Source: Limisphaerales bacterium (lineage in GTDB: Bacteria > Verrucomicrobiota > Verrucomicrobiia > Limisphaerales > UBA8199). From it: a DNA stretch of 5,498 nt. The position numbers and the translations under genes are program-made. This document shows, in pieces, positions 1-5,254 of this stretch (positions are counted from its first letter, which is position 1; each line of letters opens with the position of its first letter). The stretch is taken from positions 1-5,498 of the forward strand of contig JANXQE010000676.1 in NCBI GenBank assembly GCA_025356925.1, written 5' to 3'. Under the pieces are notes generated by a model. That model was not told the DNA's origin. It ran no database searches and saw only the letters and a program-made list of their open reading frames with translations.

Positions 1-495
1 TCGGCCGTTCTGTTGAACGGCTTTCACGATAGCCTGCTGCTCGGCAATCGTGCGTGCCAGCGGCTTTTCTCCGTAGATATCCTTTTTGTTCTTCGCCGCT
101 TCCGTGGCGACCAAGGCGTGCCAATTGTCCGGCACCGCCAACATGACTGCATCGATGTCTGTGCGGGCCATTAACTCCCGATAATCGTGATAGGCCTTGC
201 AGTCTTGATTGCCGTTGCGTTCGTTGATTTTATTGACCGCGGCCTGGAGATGGTTCTTGTCAAGGTCGCAGGCGGCAACCACCTGGCATTCTTTGATGCC
301 GAGAAACTCGTTAGTATTGCCCGGGCCCTGCATGCCCCAGCCGACCACGCCGAGTGTGACGCGTCCCGACGGAGGGGTGCTGCCGTCCGCGCCCAGCGCC
401 GAAGCGGGCAAGAACCCCGGGGCAGCGAGCGCCAGGCCGGTGGTGGCGAGAAAATGACGACGACTAATACCGGAGCTAAGGTCAGATTTCTTCAT
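1..495 (-). CDS. Gfo/Idh/MocA-family oxidoreductase, Tat-exported, N-terminal part (runs off left edge)
   Basis: The minus strand is open from the ATG at 495 to the window edge, giving 165 residues without a stop. Residues 11-26 form a twin-arginine signal (SRRHFL, then an Ala/Leu-rich stretch and PGFLPASALGA), so export through Tat to the periplasm is predicted. A Rossmann NAD(P)-binding fold follows: the beta-strand and glycine motif GWGMQG (52-57), the acidic end of the second strand (AACDLD, 74-79), VPDNWH (121-126), and the family's EKP motif (143-145, in YGEKPLA). Related Tat-type members are around 400-450 aa, so roughly the first third is present and the C-terminal substrate-binding domain is missing. 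The family oxidises or reduces sugars and related polyols with NAD(P); the substrate cannot be told from this part. The ATG was chosen because it puts the Arg-Arg pair at a normal distance from the N-terminus; no Shine-Dalgarno sequence precedes it. The family call is firm and the substrate unknown. Confidence 0.95.
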   Translation of the reverse strand, partial: MKKSDLSSGISRRHFLATTGLALAAPGFLPASALGADGSTPPSGRVTLGVVGWGMQGPGNTNEFLGIKECQVVAACDLDKNHLQAAVNKINERNGNQDCKAYHDYRELMARTDIDAVMLAVPDNWHALVATEAAKNKKDIYGEKPLARTIAEQQAIVKAVQQNGR

Positions 496-569
496 AGAGG
501 TAATGACGCCAGATCGCCCGGGGAAATTCGAGAACAAAATGCAGGTAATGGGGTAGGGATGGGCGAGGT

Positions 570-610
570 AAATCCGAAGGCCGAAGCCCGAAAGAAGCCC
601 GAACTCCGAA
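570..610. repeat. CCGAA heptad repeat, copy 1
   Basis: Five CCGAA units start at 574, 581, 588, 599 and 606, mostly 7 bases apart. The 17 bases at 570-586 recur exactly, as reverse complement, at 1398-1414 in the next intergenic region. The repeat lies outside genes, between the MOSC gene and the oxidoreductase. It looks like a dispersed intergenic element of this genome; that it is dispersed is an inference from only two copies. Confidence 0.6.
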
Positions 611-681
611 AAGAAACCCGATCGGAGATATCCCGGCACCTTGTGAAACCACGGGGCGAGATGTTGTTCGATCGCGCAAAG

Positions 682-712
682 CTGAGTCAAACTCGGGGCT
701 CCTTTGACTCAG
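682..712 (-). terminator. Perfect 10-bp inverted repeat behind the MOSC gene, possible terminator
   Basis: CTGAGTCAAA (682-691) and TTTGACTCAG (703-712) are perfect reverse complements around an 11-base loop. On the minus strand the hairpin begins 8 bases after the MOSC stop codon, where a transcription terminator would sit. The tail after the stem (CTTTGCG on the minus strand) has only three consecutive Ts, so it is a weak intrinsic terminator; it could instead protect the mRNA 3' end or bind a dimeric regulator. Confidence 0.45.
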
Positions 713-720
713 AGCTCCAG

Positions 721-1245
721 TTAGCGCGGCGGTTCGGAGGCGGACTGAGGACGTAGTTGAATGGCGTCACCGATTCGGACCATGCCGGAGCGGCGGACTT
801 CGGCCAGAACCCCCTGTCGATTTTGGAGCATTCGATCCCGCAATCCTTTGCAGATGGCGTCCATCTTTTCGCACGGATCCCGTGGCGCAAATACGTAGAG
901 AACAGCGCCCCCAATCGCCACTTCGTGACCGACCAGGGCTACGAGGTCGATGCCAGTAGTCTCCACATTCGAACGCACCGCCCCCGGCGCGATGGAATCA
1001 AGGCCCAGCGCAGCAGCGTGCTCGGCGATTTGTTCGCGCTCCATCAGCGTAACTTGCCGCCGAGCGGGTTTGCCCGTGTCGCGGCTGAGGCGGCCAAAAT
1101 ATCTTGTGTCACCCTGGGCGCCTTTGGCTTCCACGAGTTCCACCGCCTCCACGCTCGCAAACGGTCCACCCGGCATGGAGGGATGAAGATGCAGCGAGGC
1201 GACCCGGCCGATCGAAGCAGAGCTCTTATCATTCATTCGTTTCAT
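721..1245 (-). CDS. MOSC-domain protein
   Basis: This gene encodes 174 aa and is a stand-alone MOSC (molybdenum cofactor sulfurase C-terminal) domain. Visible family features in order are: the opening beta-strand GRVASLHLHP (13-22); the turn KGAQGDTRYFGR (41-52), corresponding to the family's G-x-x-G-D-x-R/H-x region; QVTLMERE (64-71); the PGAVRSNVETTGIDL block (87-101); and DPCEKMD (123-129) with C125 at the position of the conserved cysteine of the family. MOSC proteins are known or predicted to handle sulfur for the molybdenum cofactor, and some (YcbX, YiiM) reduce N-hydroxylated compounds with Moco. Without an N-terminal MOSC_N or a ferredoxin domain, the partner here is unknown. The start is the ATG at 1245; a second ATG three codons in is also possible. 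Neither has a Shine-Dalgarno sequence. The gene is divergent from serS and lies upstream of the oxidoreductase on the same strand, but the 225-bp gap and hairpin argue against a tight operon. Confidence 0.9.
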   Translation of the reverse strand: MKRMNDKSSASIGRVASLHLHPSMPGGPFASVEAVELVEAKGAQGDTRYFGRLSRDTGKPARRQVTLMEREQIAEHAAALGLDSIAPGAVRSNVETTGIDLVALVGHEVAIGGAVLYVFAPRDPCEKMDAICKGLRDRMLQNRQGVLAEVRRSGMVRIGDAIQLRPQSASEPPR

Positions 1246-1322
1246 TAAGGATGCCGCAAGTCGGACGGGCCATCAAGTGAGTCCCCTAAGCCTTGGCCAC
1301 GAGGTCTCCCCCGGACCGGCGC

Positions 1323-1340
1323 GCGGACATTCTTGTCCGC
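1323..1340. repeat. Short hairpin repeat GCGGACA-TTCT-TGTCCGC
   Basis: A perfect 7-bp inverted repeat with a 4-base loop lies in the divergent intergenic region between the MOSC gene and serS. It has no T run on either strand, and it is over 100 bp before serS, so it is not an obvious terminator or operator. It resembles short palindromic elements that recur between genes, but only one copy is present here, so the repeat-family status is inferred. Confidence 0.5.
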
Positions 1341-1397
1341 AGCAATATGCGAACGCGAATGTTACCAGGACTGGGCGCCAGTTCGAGTTCCGAATTA

Positions 1398-1420
1398 CTT
1401 CGGCCTTCGGATTTCGGATT
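1398..1420. repeat. TTCGG heptad repeat, copy 2 (inverted relative to copy 1)
   Basis: TTCGG units start at 1399, 1406 and 1413, exactly 7 bases apart. The 17 bases at 1398-1414 are the reverse complement of 570-586. The copy lies upstream of serS; an open frame running through it would add an unlikely extension to SerRS, which is noise. Confidence 0.6.
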
Positions 1421-1437
1421 TTCCCCGCAGGGGGAGC

Positions 1438-1465
1438 TTGCCCTGAAAACCCTCGTACCTATAAT
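1438..1465 (+). promoter_or_regulatory. Predicted sigma70-type promoter of serS
   Basis: A perfect -10 hexamer TATAAT (1460-1465) is preceded, after 16 bases, by TTGCCC (1438-1443), which matches the -35 consensus at 4 of 6 positions. Transcription would be expected to start about 7 bases after the -10 box, that is at or next to the serS ATG at 1472, implying a leaderless or nearly leaderless mRNA. This is inferred from sequence only. Confidence 0.5.
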
Positions 1466-1471
1466 GCGCCG

Positions 1472-2773
1472 ATGCTCGACATAAAACTGATCCGTGAACG
1501 CCCGGGTTTTGTGCGGCAGCGGCTGGCCACGCGCGGGGCAGGGGATGAAGCGCGAATCGATGAGGTCCTCAAGCTGGATGAGCAGCGCCGTAACCTCCTG
1601 ACCGAAGTCGAGTTGCTCAAGGCCCAGCGCAACAAAGCCTCCAAGGAGATCGGCGCCTTGATGGGACAGAAAAAGCTCGAGGAAGCCGACGCAAAGAAGA
1701 AAGAAACCCGCGAACTGGGCGACCGAATTGCGCAACTGGACAAAGAAGCGGCTGAAGCCGATGCCGCCCGCCACCAGGTAATGTTGCGCCTTCCTAATCT
1801 GCCGCATGACTCGGTTCCGGTCGGGAAAAGTGCCGAAGACAATCCAGTTGTTCGGACGTACGGGGAAAAGCCTGCGTTCGCTTTCAAGCCCAAGTCCCAT
1901 GTGGAGCTATGCGACCAGCTCAAGCTGGTTGATTTCACCCGGGCCGCCAAGCTCTCCGGCAGTGGCTTCCTGCTCTATACTAACTGGGGCGCCAGGTTGG
2001 AGCGCGCATTGATCCAGTTCCTGCTTGATTTACACACCACCGAGCATGGCTACACGGAGGTCTCGCCCCCGTTCATGGTTGGGCCGCAATGTTTGGAAGG
2101 CGTCGGTCAGTTCCCAAAATTCGCCGACCAGTATTACGCAGTGCAGGAAGGTCTGGATACAACCACACTCGGCAAGCTCTATTTAATCCCGACCGCCGAG
2201 ACGCCGGTGGCCAACATCCATCGCGAGGAACTGCTGCCGGAGCGCCAATTGCCCATCAGCTACTGCGCTTACACACCGTGTTTCCGCGGCGAAGCCGGTG
2301 CAGCCGGTGTTGGAACCCGCGGCATGATCCGTGTGCATCAGTTTGATAAAGTCGAGCTGATCAAGATTGTGAAGCCCGACGCGGGATGCGCTGAGCATGA
2401 GAAAATGCTGGCCGATGCTGAACGGGTGCTCCAGTTGCTGGGCTTGCATTACCGCGTCGTACTGCTCTGCTCCGGCGACATGGGTTTCCCCAGCGCCAAA
2501 ACGTATGATATCGAGGTCTGGGCGCCAGGGCAGGGGAGCTACCTCGAGGTCTCCAGCGTTTCAAATTGCGAAGATTTCCAGGCCCGCCGAATGAATCTTC
2601 GCTTCAAAACTGAAGCCGGTGAAAACAAATTCCCCCACATATTAAATGGCAGCGGCACGGCGCTGGCGCGCCTGTTCGTGGCGTTGATTGAAACGTATCA
2701 ACAAGCGGACGGCAGTCTCGCGATACCCGGCGCGCTGCAGAGCCATCTCAAGACGGAAAGGATCGTTTCTTGA
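1472..2773 (+). CDS. serS: Seryl-tRNA synthetase
   Basis: This 433-aa protein charges tRNA-Ser with serine in the cytoplasm, via seryl-adenylate (class II synthetase). Residues 1-110 are the N-terminal tRNA-binding arm: MLDIKLIRE, then a charged long-helix coiled coil (about 30-100, rich in Lys, Glu and Gln). The catalytic core follows, with a motif 1 region around GYTEVSPPFMV (193-203), the serine-pocket sequence TAETPVANI (241-249), motif 2 from FRGEAGAAG (271-279) through TRGMIRVHQFDKVE (282-295), YLEVSSVSNCEDFQARR (357-373), and motif 3 NGSGTALAR (392-400) continuing to QQADGSLAIP. The length matches bacterial SerRS (430 aa in E. coli), so it is complete. The frame is open upstream to 1277, but the first 65 codons cross repeats and the promoter, and the homologous N-terminus begins at MLDIKLIRE, so the ATG at 1472 was chosen. 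No Shine-Dalgarno sequence precedes it. glgA follows after 58 bp with a terminator-like hairpin between. Confidence 0.97.
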   Translation: MLDIKLIRERPGFVRQRLATRGAGDEARIDEVLKLDEQRRNLLTEVELLKAQRNKASKEIGALMGQKKLEEADAKKKETRELGDRIAQLDKEAAEADAARHQVMLRLPNLPHDSVPVGKSAEDNPVVRTYGEKPAFAFKPKSHVELCDQLKLVDFTRAAKLSGSGFLLYTNWGARLERALIQFLLDLHTTEHGYTEVSPPFMVGPQCLEGVGQFPKFADQYYAVQEGLDTTTLGKLYLIPTAETPVANIHREELLPERQLPISYCAYTPCFRGEAGAAGVGTRGMIRVHQFDKVELIKIVKPDAGCAEHEKMLADAERVLQLLGLHYRVVLLCSGDMGFPSAKTYDIEVWAPGQGSYLEVSSVSNCEDFQARRMNLRFKTEAGENKFPHILNGSGTALARLFVALIETYQQADGSLAIPGALQSHLKTERIVS

Positions 2774-2800
2774 GGTCCGTTTTGGGCTGCGCCACGGGTG

Positions 2801-2824
2801 GGCTGCGGTTCCCGCCGCCTTTTT
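2801..2824 (+). terminator. Intrinsic terminator-like hairpin between serS and glgA
   Basis: GGCTGCGG (2801-2808) and CCGCCGCC (2812-2819) pair with one internal mismatch around a 3-base loop, immediately followed by TTTTT (2820-2824). It begins 27 bases after the serS stop, so it fits a rho-independent terminator. The T run ends only 7 bases before the glgA ATG. A second pairing is possible: GGTGGG (2797-2802) with CCCGCC (2811-2816), including one G-T wobble. Termination strength is not proven. Confidence 0.6.
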
Positions 2825-2831
2825 GATTGTA

Positions 2832-4289
2832 ATGAGAATCCTTCTCGCCAGCAGCGAAGTCCACCCCTACTCAAAAACAGGAGGACTGGCGGATATGGTG
2901 GGTTCTCTGGGAAAAGCCCTGGCCCGGGACGGCCAGCGAGTAGGTATCGTTACCCCGCTCTATCTGGGGATTCGTGAGCGCTTTCCGGCGCTTCGCCCGG
3001 TAGGCCCAGAGCTGGACTTTTCGTTGGGCGTTCGCCAGGTGCGGGGAGAGGTGTGGGTGTTGGAGGCCGCTCGGGGACTAACCATTTATTTCATCGACCA
3101 ACCACAGTTTTATCAGCGAGCCGGATTGTATCAGCAAGACGGGGTTGATTACCCCGACAACGCCGAGCGGTTCTTATTTCTGGCAAAAGCCGTTGCGCAC
3201 TTAGCCCTCCAGCTCGACTGGAAACCCGAGTTGGTCCATCTAAACGACTGGCAGGTTGGGGCTGCCGCGTTGCTGTTGCACCACCAAAGCAGACTCGCCG
3301 GGTCGGCGCATGCCCCTCGCACGTGCATGACGATCCACAACCTCGCGTACCAAGGCGTGTTTCCGGCGTCCCAGTACGCCTTGACGAATCTGCCATGGGA
3401 ATATTTCGTCCCCGACGGCGTGGAGTTCTACGGGCACATGAATTGCCTCAAGGCCGGGATTTGCTATGCAGACGTCATCACTACGGTCAGTCCGCGCTAC
3501 GCCCGTGAGATTACCAGTGAAGAATTCGGCTGCGGCCTCGATGGTTTGCTCCGGCAGCGCCAGGATTCACTGGTTGGCATCCTGAACGGAGTTGATTACG
3601 ACGAGTGGAAGACAACGGGCAATCCTTATCTCAAATATCCGTTTTCCGCGGCAGACCTTCGCGGCAAGGCCGACAACAAAGCCGGACTGCAGGCTGAATT
3701 TGGCTTGCCCGTGAACGGTGAAACGCCGCTGTTCGGCAGCATCGGGCGCATGGTTGAACAGAAGGGTGTTGATATTATGTTGGGCGCGCTGGAGGAGATG
3801 TTGCATGCCAACATCCAGTTTGTGCAGATCGGGTCCGGCTCGACCGTTTTCCAGCGCGCGTTCCAGGATTTGGCTCGGCGGTTCCCGCAGCGCGCCGCTG
3901 TCCGGATTGGGTTTGACGAGGGAGCCTCGCATCGAATCGAAGCGGGATGTGATTTCTTCCTGATGCCCTCGCGATTCGAACCCTGCGGTCTCAACCAGAT
4001 GTACAGTTTGCGCTACGGCACGATTCCCATCGTCCGCGGCACCGGTGGGCTCGATGACACCGTGATCGATCCGAAGGAAGACCTTGAGCGGGCCAACGGC
4101 ATCAAATTTCACGAGTATTCTGGCCAGGCCCTGGCGAAAGGAATTCGCAAGGCCCTGGCTTTGTATGAATCGCCCGACCTGTTCCATCGTTTTCGGCTCA
4201 ACGCCATGACGTCTGATTTCTCCTGGAGCCGCACCGCCGCTCGCTTCGTGGAGCTCTACCAAAGGGCGCTAGCTGCGAACCAACCCTGA
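2832..4289 (+). CDS. glgA: Glycogen/starch synthase (ADP-glucose type, GT5)
   Basis: This 485-aa protein extends alpha-1,4-glucan chains from ADP-glucose (glycogen synthesis, cytoplasm). It is a complete GT5, close to the 477 aa of E. coli GlgA. The N-terminal half has MRILLASSEVHPYSKTGGLAD with K15 in the KTGGL nucleotide-sugar motif, HLNDW (136-140), TIHNLAYQGVF (167-177), TTVSPRYAREI (217-227) and GILNGVDYDEW (249-259). The C-terminal half has SIGRMVEQKG (303-312), whose R306 and K311 match the conserved Arg and Lys of E. coli (R300, K305), then MPSRFEPCGLNQMY (378-391), with E383 and C385 at the conserved active-site positions, and RGTGGLDDT (402-410). All key residues are present, so activity is expected. 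An ATG at 2688 is in frame, but its 48 extra codons overlap serS and the hairpin; the family N-terminus begins at MRILLASSE, so 2832 was chosen. There is no Shine-Dalgarno sequence. Expression may come by readthrough from serS or from a promoter inside the serS 3' end. Confidence 0.97.
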   Translation: MRILLASSEVHPYSKTGGLADMVGSLGKALARDGQRVGIVTPLYLGIRERFPALRPVGPELDFSLGVRQVRGEVWVLEAARGLTIYFIDQPQFYQRAGLYQQDGVDYPDNAERFLFLAKAVAHLALQLDWKPELVHLNDWQVGAAALLLHHQSRLAGSAHAPRTCMTIHNLAYQGVFPASQYALTNLPWEYFVPDGVEFYGHMNCLKAGICYADVITTVSPRYAREITSEEFGCGLDGLLRQRQDSLVGILNGVDYDEWKTTGNPYLKYPFSAADLRGKADNKAGLQAEFGLPVNGETPLFGSIGRMVEQKGVDIMLGALEEMLHANIQFVQIGSGSTVFQRAFQDLARRFPQRAAVRIGFDEGASHRIEAGCDFFLMPSRFEPCGLNQMYSLRYGTIPIVRGTGGLDDTVIDPKEDLERANGIKFHEYSGQALAKGIRKALALYESPDLFHRFRLNAMTSDFSWSRTAARFVELYQRALAANQP

Positions 4290-4548
4290 ACAACCGACTC
4301 GTCCAGTCACTTTGCATTCTCTGGGCGAACCCGATCGTGCCGTATCGCTGAGCCCGCCGATCCCGACGGCCAGGGTGTCGTGTCCGGCCAGCGCTTGGGC
4401 CTCGGAACACGGGGTTATCCGGCCCGACCTCGCAACGAACGTTCAAATGTGAATCAGTAGGGAGACCCACCCTGCTCCTTGCATATACTTCGCACAATGT
4501 TTGTTATATTCAATTGACCTACGCTGCGGGACGTGCACGCAAAAGCGC

Positions 4549-4578
4549 TTGACGTTTCATCAGCCTCCAGGTTAAAGT
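4549..4578 (+). promoter_or_regulatory. Possible promoter ahead of the structured region
   Basis: TTGACG (4549-4554) matches the -35 consensus at 5 of 6 positions, and TAAAGT (4573-4578), 18 bases later, matches the -10 consensus at 4 of 6. The expected start point is about 4585, right where the first long inverted repeat begins (4586). The match is moderate and could arise by chance. Confidence 0.25.
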
Positions 4579-4585
4579 CCCTCAG

Positions 4586-4680
4586 CTTACAAATCGCAGG
4601 GTCAGAGCCGACACCGAGCGCGGTTTGTAAGGCAGACTCGCAAGGCTTCCACGGGTCAGAACTCGAATTGAGCTCTGACC
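4586..4680 (+). other. Cluster of inverted repeats, possible structured RNA leader
   Basis: Stem A pairs 4586-4597 with 4620-4631: 12 bp, with perfect CTTACAAA/TTTGTAAG at its base and one G-T wobble inside, around a 22-base loop. Stem B pairs GGTCAGA (4654-4660) with TCTGACC (4674-4680), plus 3 further inner pairs after one mismatch, around GAATT. The loop of stem A contains GGTCAGAGC (4600-4608), which is perfectly complementary to GCTCTGACC (4672-4680), the right side of stem B. The two pairings compete or form a pseudoknot. The strand is uncertain; plus is assumed because the possible promoter and the small ORF lie on plus. No known RNA family was recognised. Confidence 0.3.
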
Positions 4681-4755
4681 ACATTCACAAAGCAACTTGG
4701 CACTGGCTATGGAAAGAGACAGTGAACCGGTTGGACTCTTTCCAGCGCCGTGTCG

Positions 4756-5052
4756 ATGAGGGGCCAGGACCTAAACGCAGCAATCGAATTCGCTCGCTAT
4801 GTGCTTTGGTCCAAGCTGGATGACGTTCTCAAGCCTCACGATTGCGATGGTGCATTGAAGGTGGACAGCGCTTTCCTACGGTGGAAGGCGGAGGAATTGC
4901 AGCGGAACGTCCAGGAGTGCTACCAGCTCGGAAAAGGCGCAACAAGGACCGAACAGACGCAACTGGAAGGCATTAATCGGAAGCTTGACCTAATTGCCGG
5001 CCAACTTGTCAAAATGGCATTTCCGCCTCCAGCGATGGAAATTAGCGCGTAA
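4756..5052 (+). CDS. Hypothetical small protein (98 aa)
   Basis: I do not recognise this protein. It is 98 aa from the ATG at 4756; a GTG at 4750 would add two residues. The frame closes upstream at a TGA at 4723, so little extension is possible. It looks mostly helical: about 5-24 (LNAAIEFARYVLWSKLDDVL), 37-58 around FLRWKAEELQRNVQECYQLG, and 65-90 around LEGINRKLDLIAGQLVKM, the last with heptad-like leucines and isoleucines. It ends in a proline-rich tail. There is no signal peptide or membrane segment. About 60% of codons end in G or C and the residue mix is ordinary, which favours real coding. No Shine-Dalgarno sequence precedes it. A 16-codon ORF (4709-4759) ends in an ATGA overlap with this start. 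It could still be a chance ORF. Confidence 0.5.
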   Translation: MRGQDLNAAIEFARYVLWSKLDDVLKPHDCDGALKVDSAFLRWKAEELQRNVQECYQLGKGATRTEQTQLEGINRKLDLIAGQLVKMAFPPPAMEISA

Positions 5053-5254
5053 AGTTTTCCGACAAAGTTTAATTAATGATTGTTTTTCGACGCGCAGTTT
5101 GATTCTCCGAGTGGAACTGTGGGGACTGGAACGTTCGAAGCGGGGCAACTTAGCGAAGCTCTGTGGTAGGTCGAGCAGCTAGAAAAGGACGCGGCTAGTT
5201 TCCCGCTTTGCGGCGCAACGCGCACCTAAAAACCTTTTCGTCTTGTAAGCGCAG

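Larger units (their letters stand above)
4290..4755. other. Gene-poor stretch behind glgA
   Basis: No convincing gene was found on either strand over these 466 bp. Short open frames exist (for example minus 4454-4684 and plus 4533-4823), but they overlap one another, lack recognisable motifs, and some start only at GTG. The right half is more AT-rich around 4480-4520, then holds a possible promoter and a cluster of inverted repeats, listed separately. No tRNA cloverleaf, transposase remnant or glgA terminator could be identified. Confidence 0.5.

Noticed and set aside
187..756. 189-codon plus-strand open frame over the oxidoreductase
   Set aside because: It lies antisense to a well-supported Tat-signal oxidoreductase, and its Arg-rich composition is typical of a shadow frame.
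757..1248. 163-codon plus-strand open frame over the MOSC gene
   Set aside because: It is the antisense shadow of the MOSC gene, which shows clear family motifs.
1248..1276. Promoter for the MOSC gene (TTGATG, 17 bp, CATCCT on the minus strand)
   Set aside because: The -10 matches only 3 of 6 positions and lies on top of the start codon; not strong enough to annotate.
1277..1471. 65-codon N-terminal extension of SerRS in the same open frame
   Set aside because: It runs through the hairpin repeat, the heptad repeat and the promoter; its residues look like translated repeats, and the family N-terminus starts at MLDIKLIRE.
2688..2831. 48-codon N-terminal extension of GlgA
   Set aside because: It overlaps the serS 3' end in another frame and crosses the terminator-like hairpin; GT5 enzymes begin at the MRILLASSE strand.
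3969..3990. tRNA T-arm-like sequence (GATTCGAACCC) within glgA
   Set aside because: It encodes the conserved SRFEPCG motif of GlgA, and no cloverleaf can be built around it.
3567..4262. 231-codon minus-strand open frame within glgA
   Set aside because: It is an antisense shadow of a complete, conserved glgA and has no recognisable motif.
4454..4684. 76-codon minus-strand open frame behind glgA
   Set aside because: It has no recognisable motif, overlaps the inverted-repeat cluster, and competes with other equally weak frames.
4533..4823. 96-codon plus-strand frame starting at GTG
   Set aside because: It overlaps the better-looking 98-aa ORF, crosses the inverted repeats, and its composition is not protein-like.
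5204..5222. Hairpin CGCTTTG/CAACGCG between the two right-hand genes
   Set aside because: The 7-bp stem has a mismatch and no T run on either strand, so it is too weak to call as a terminator.
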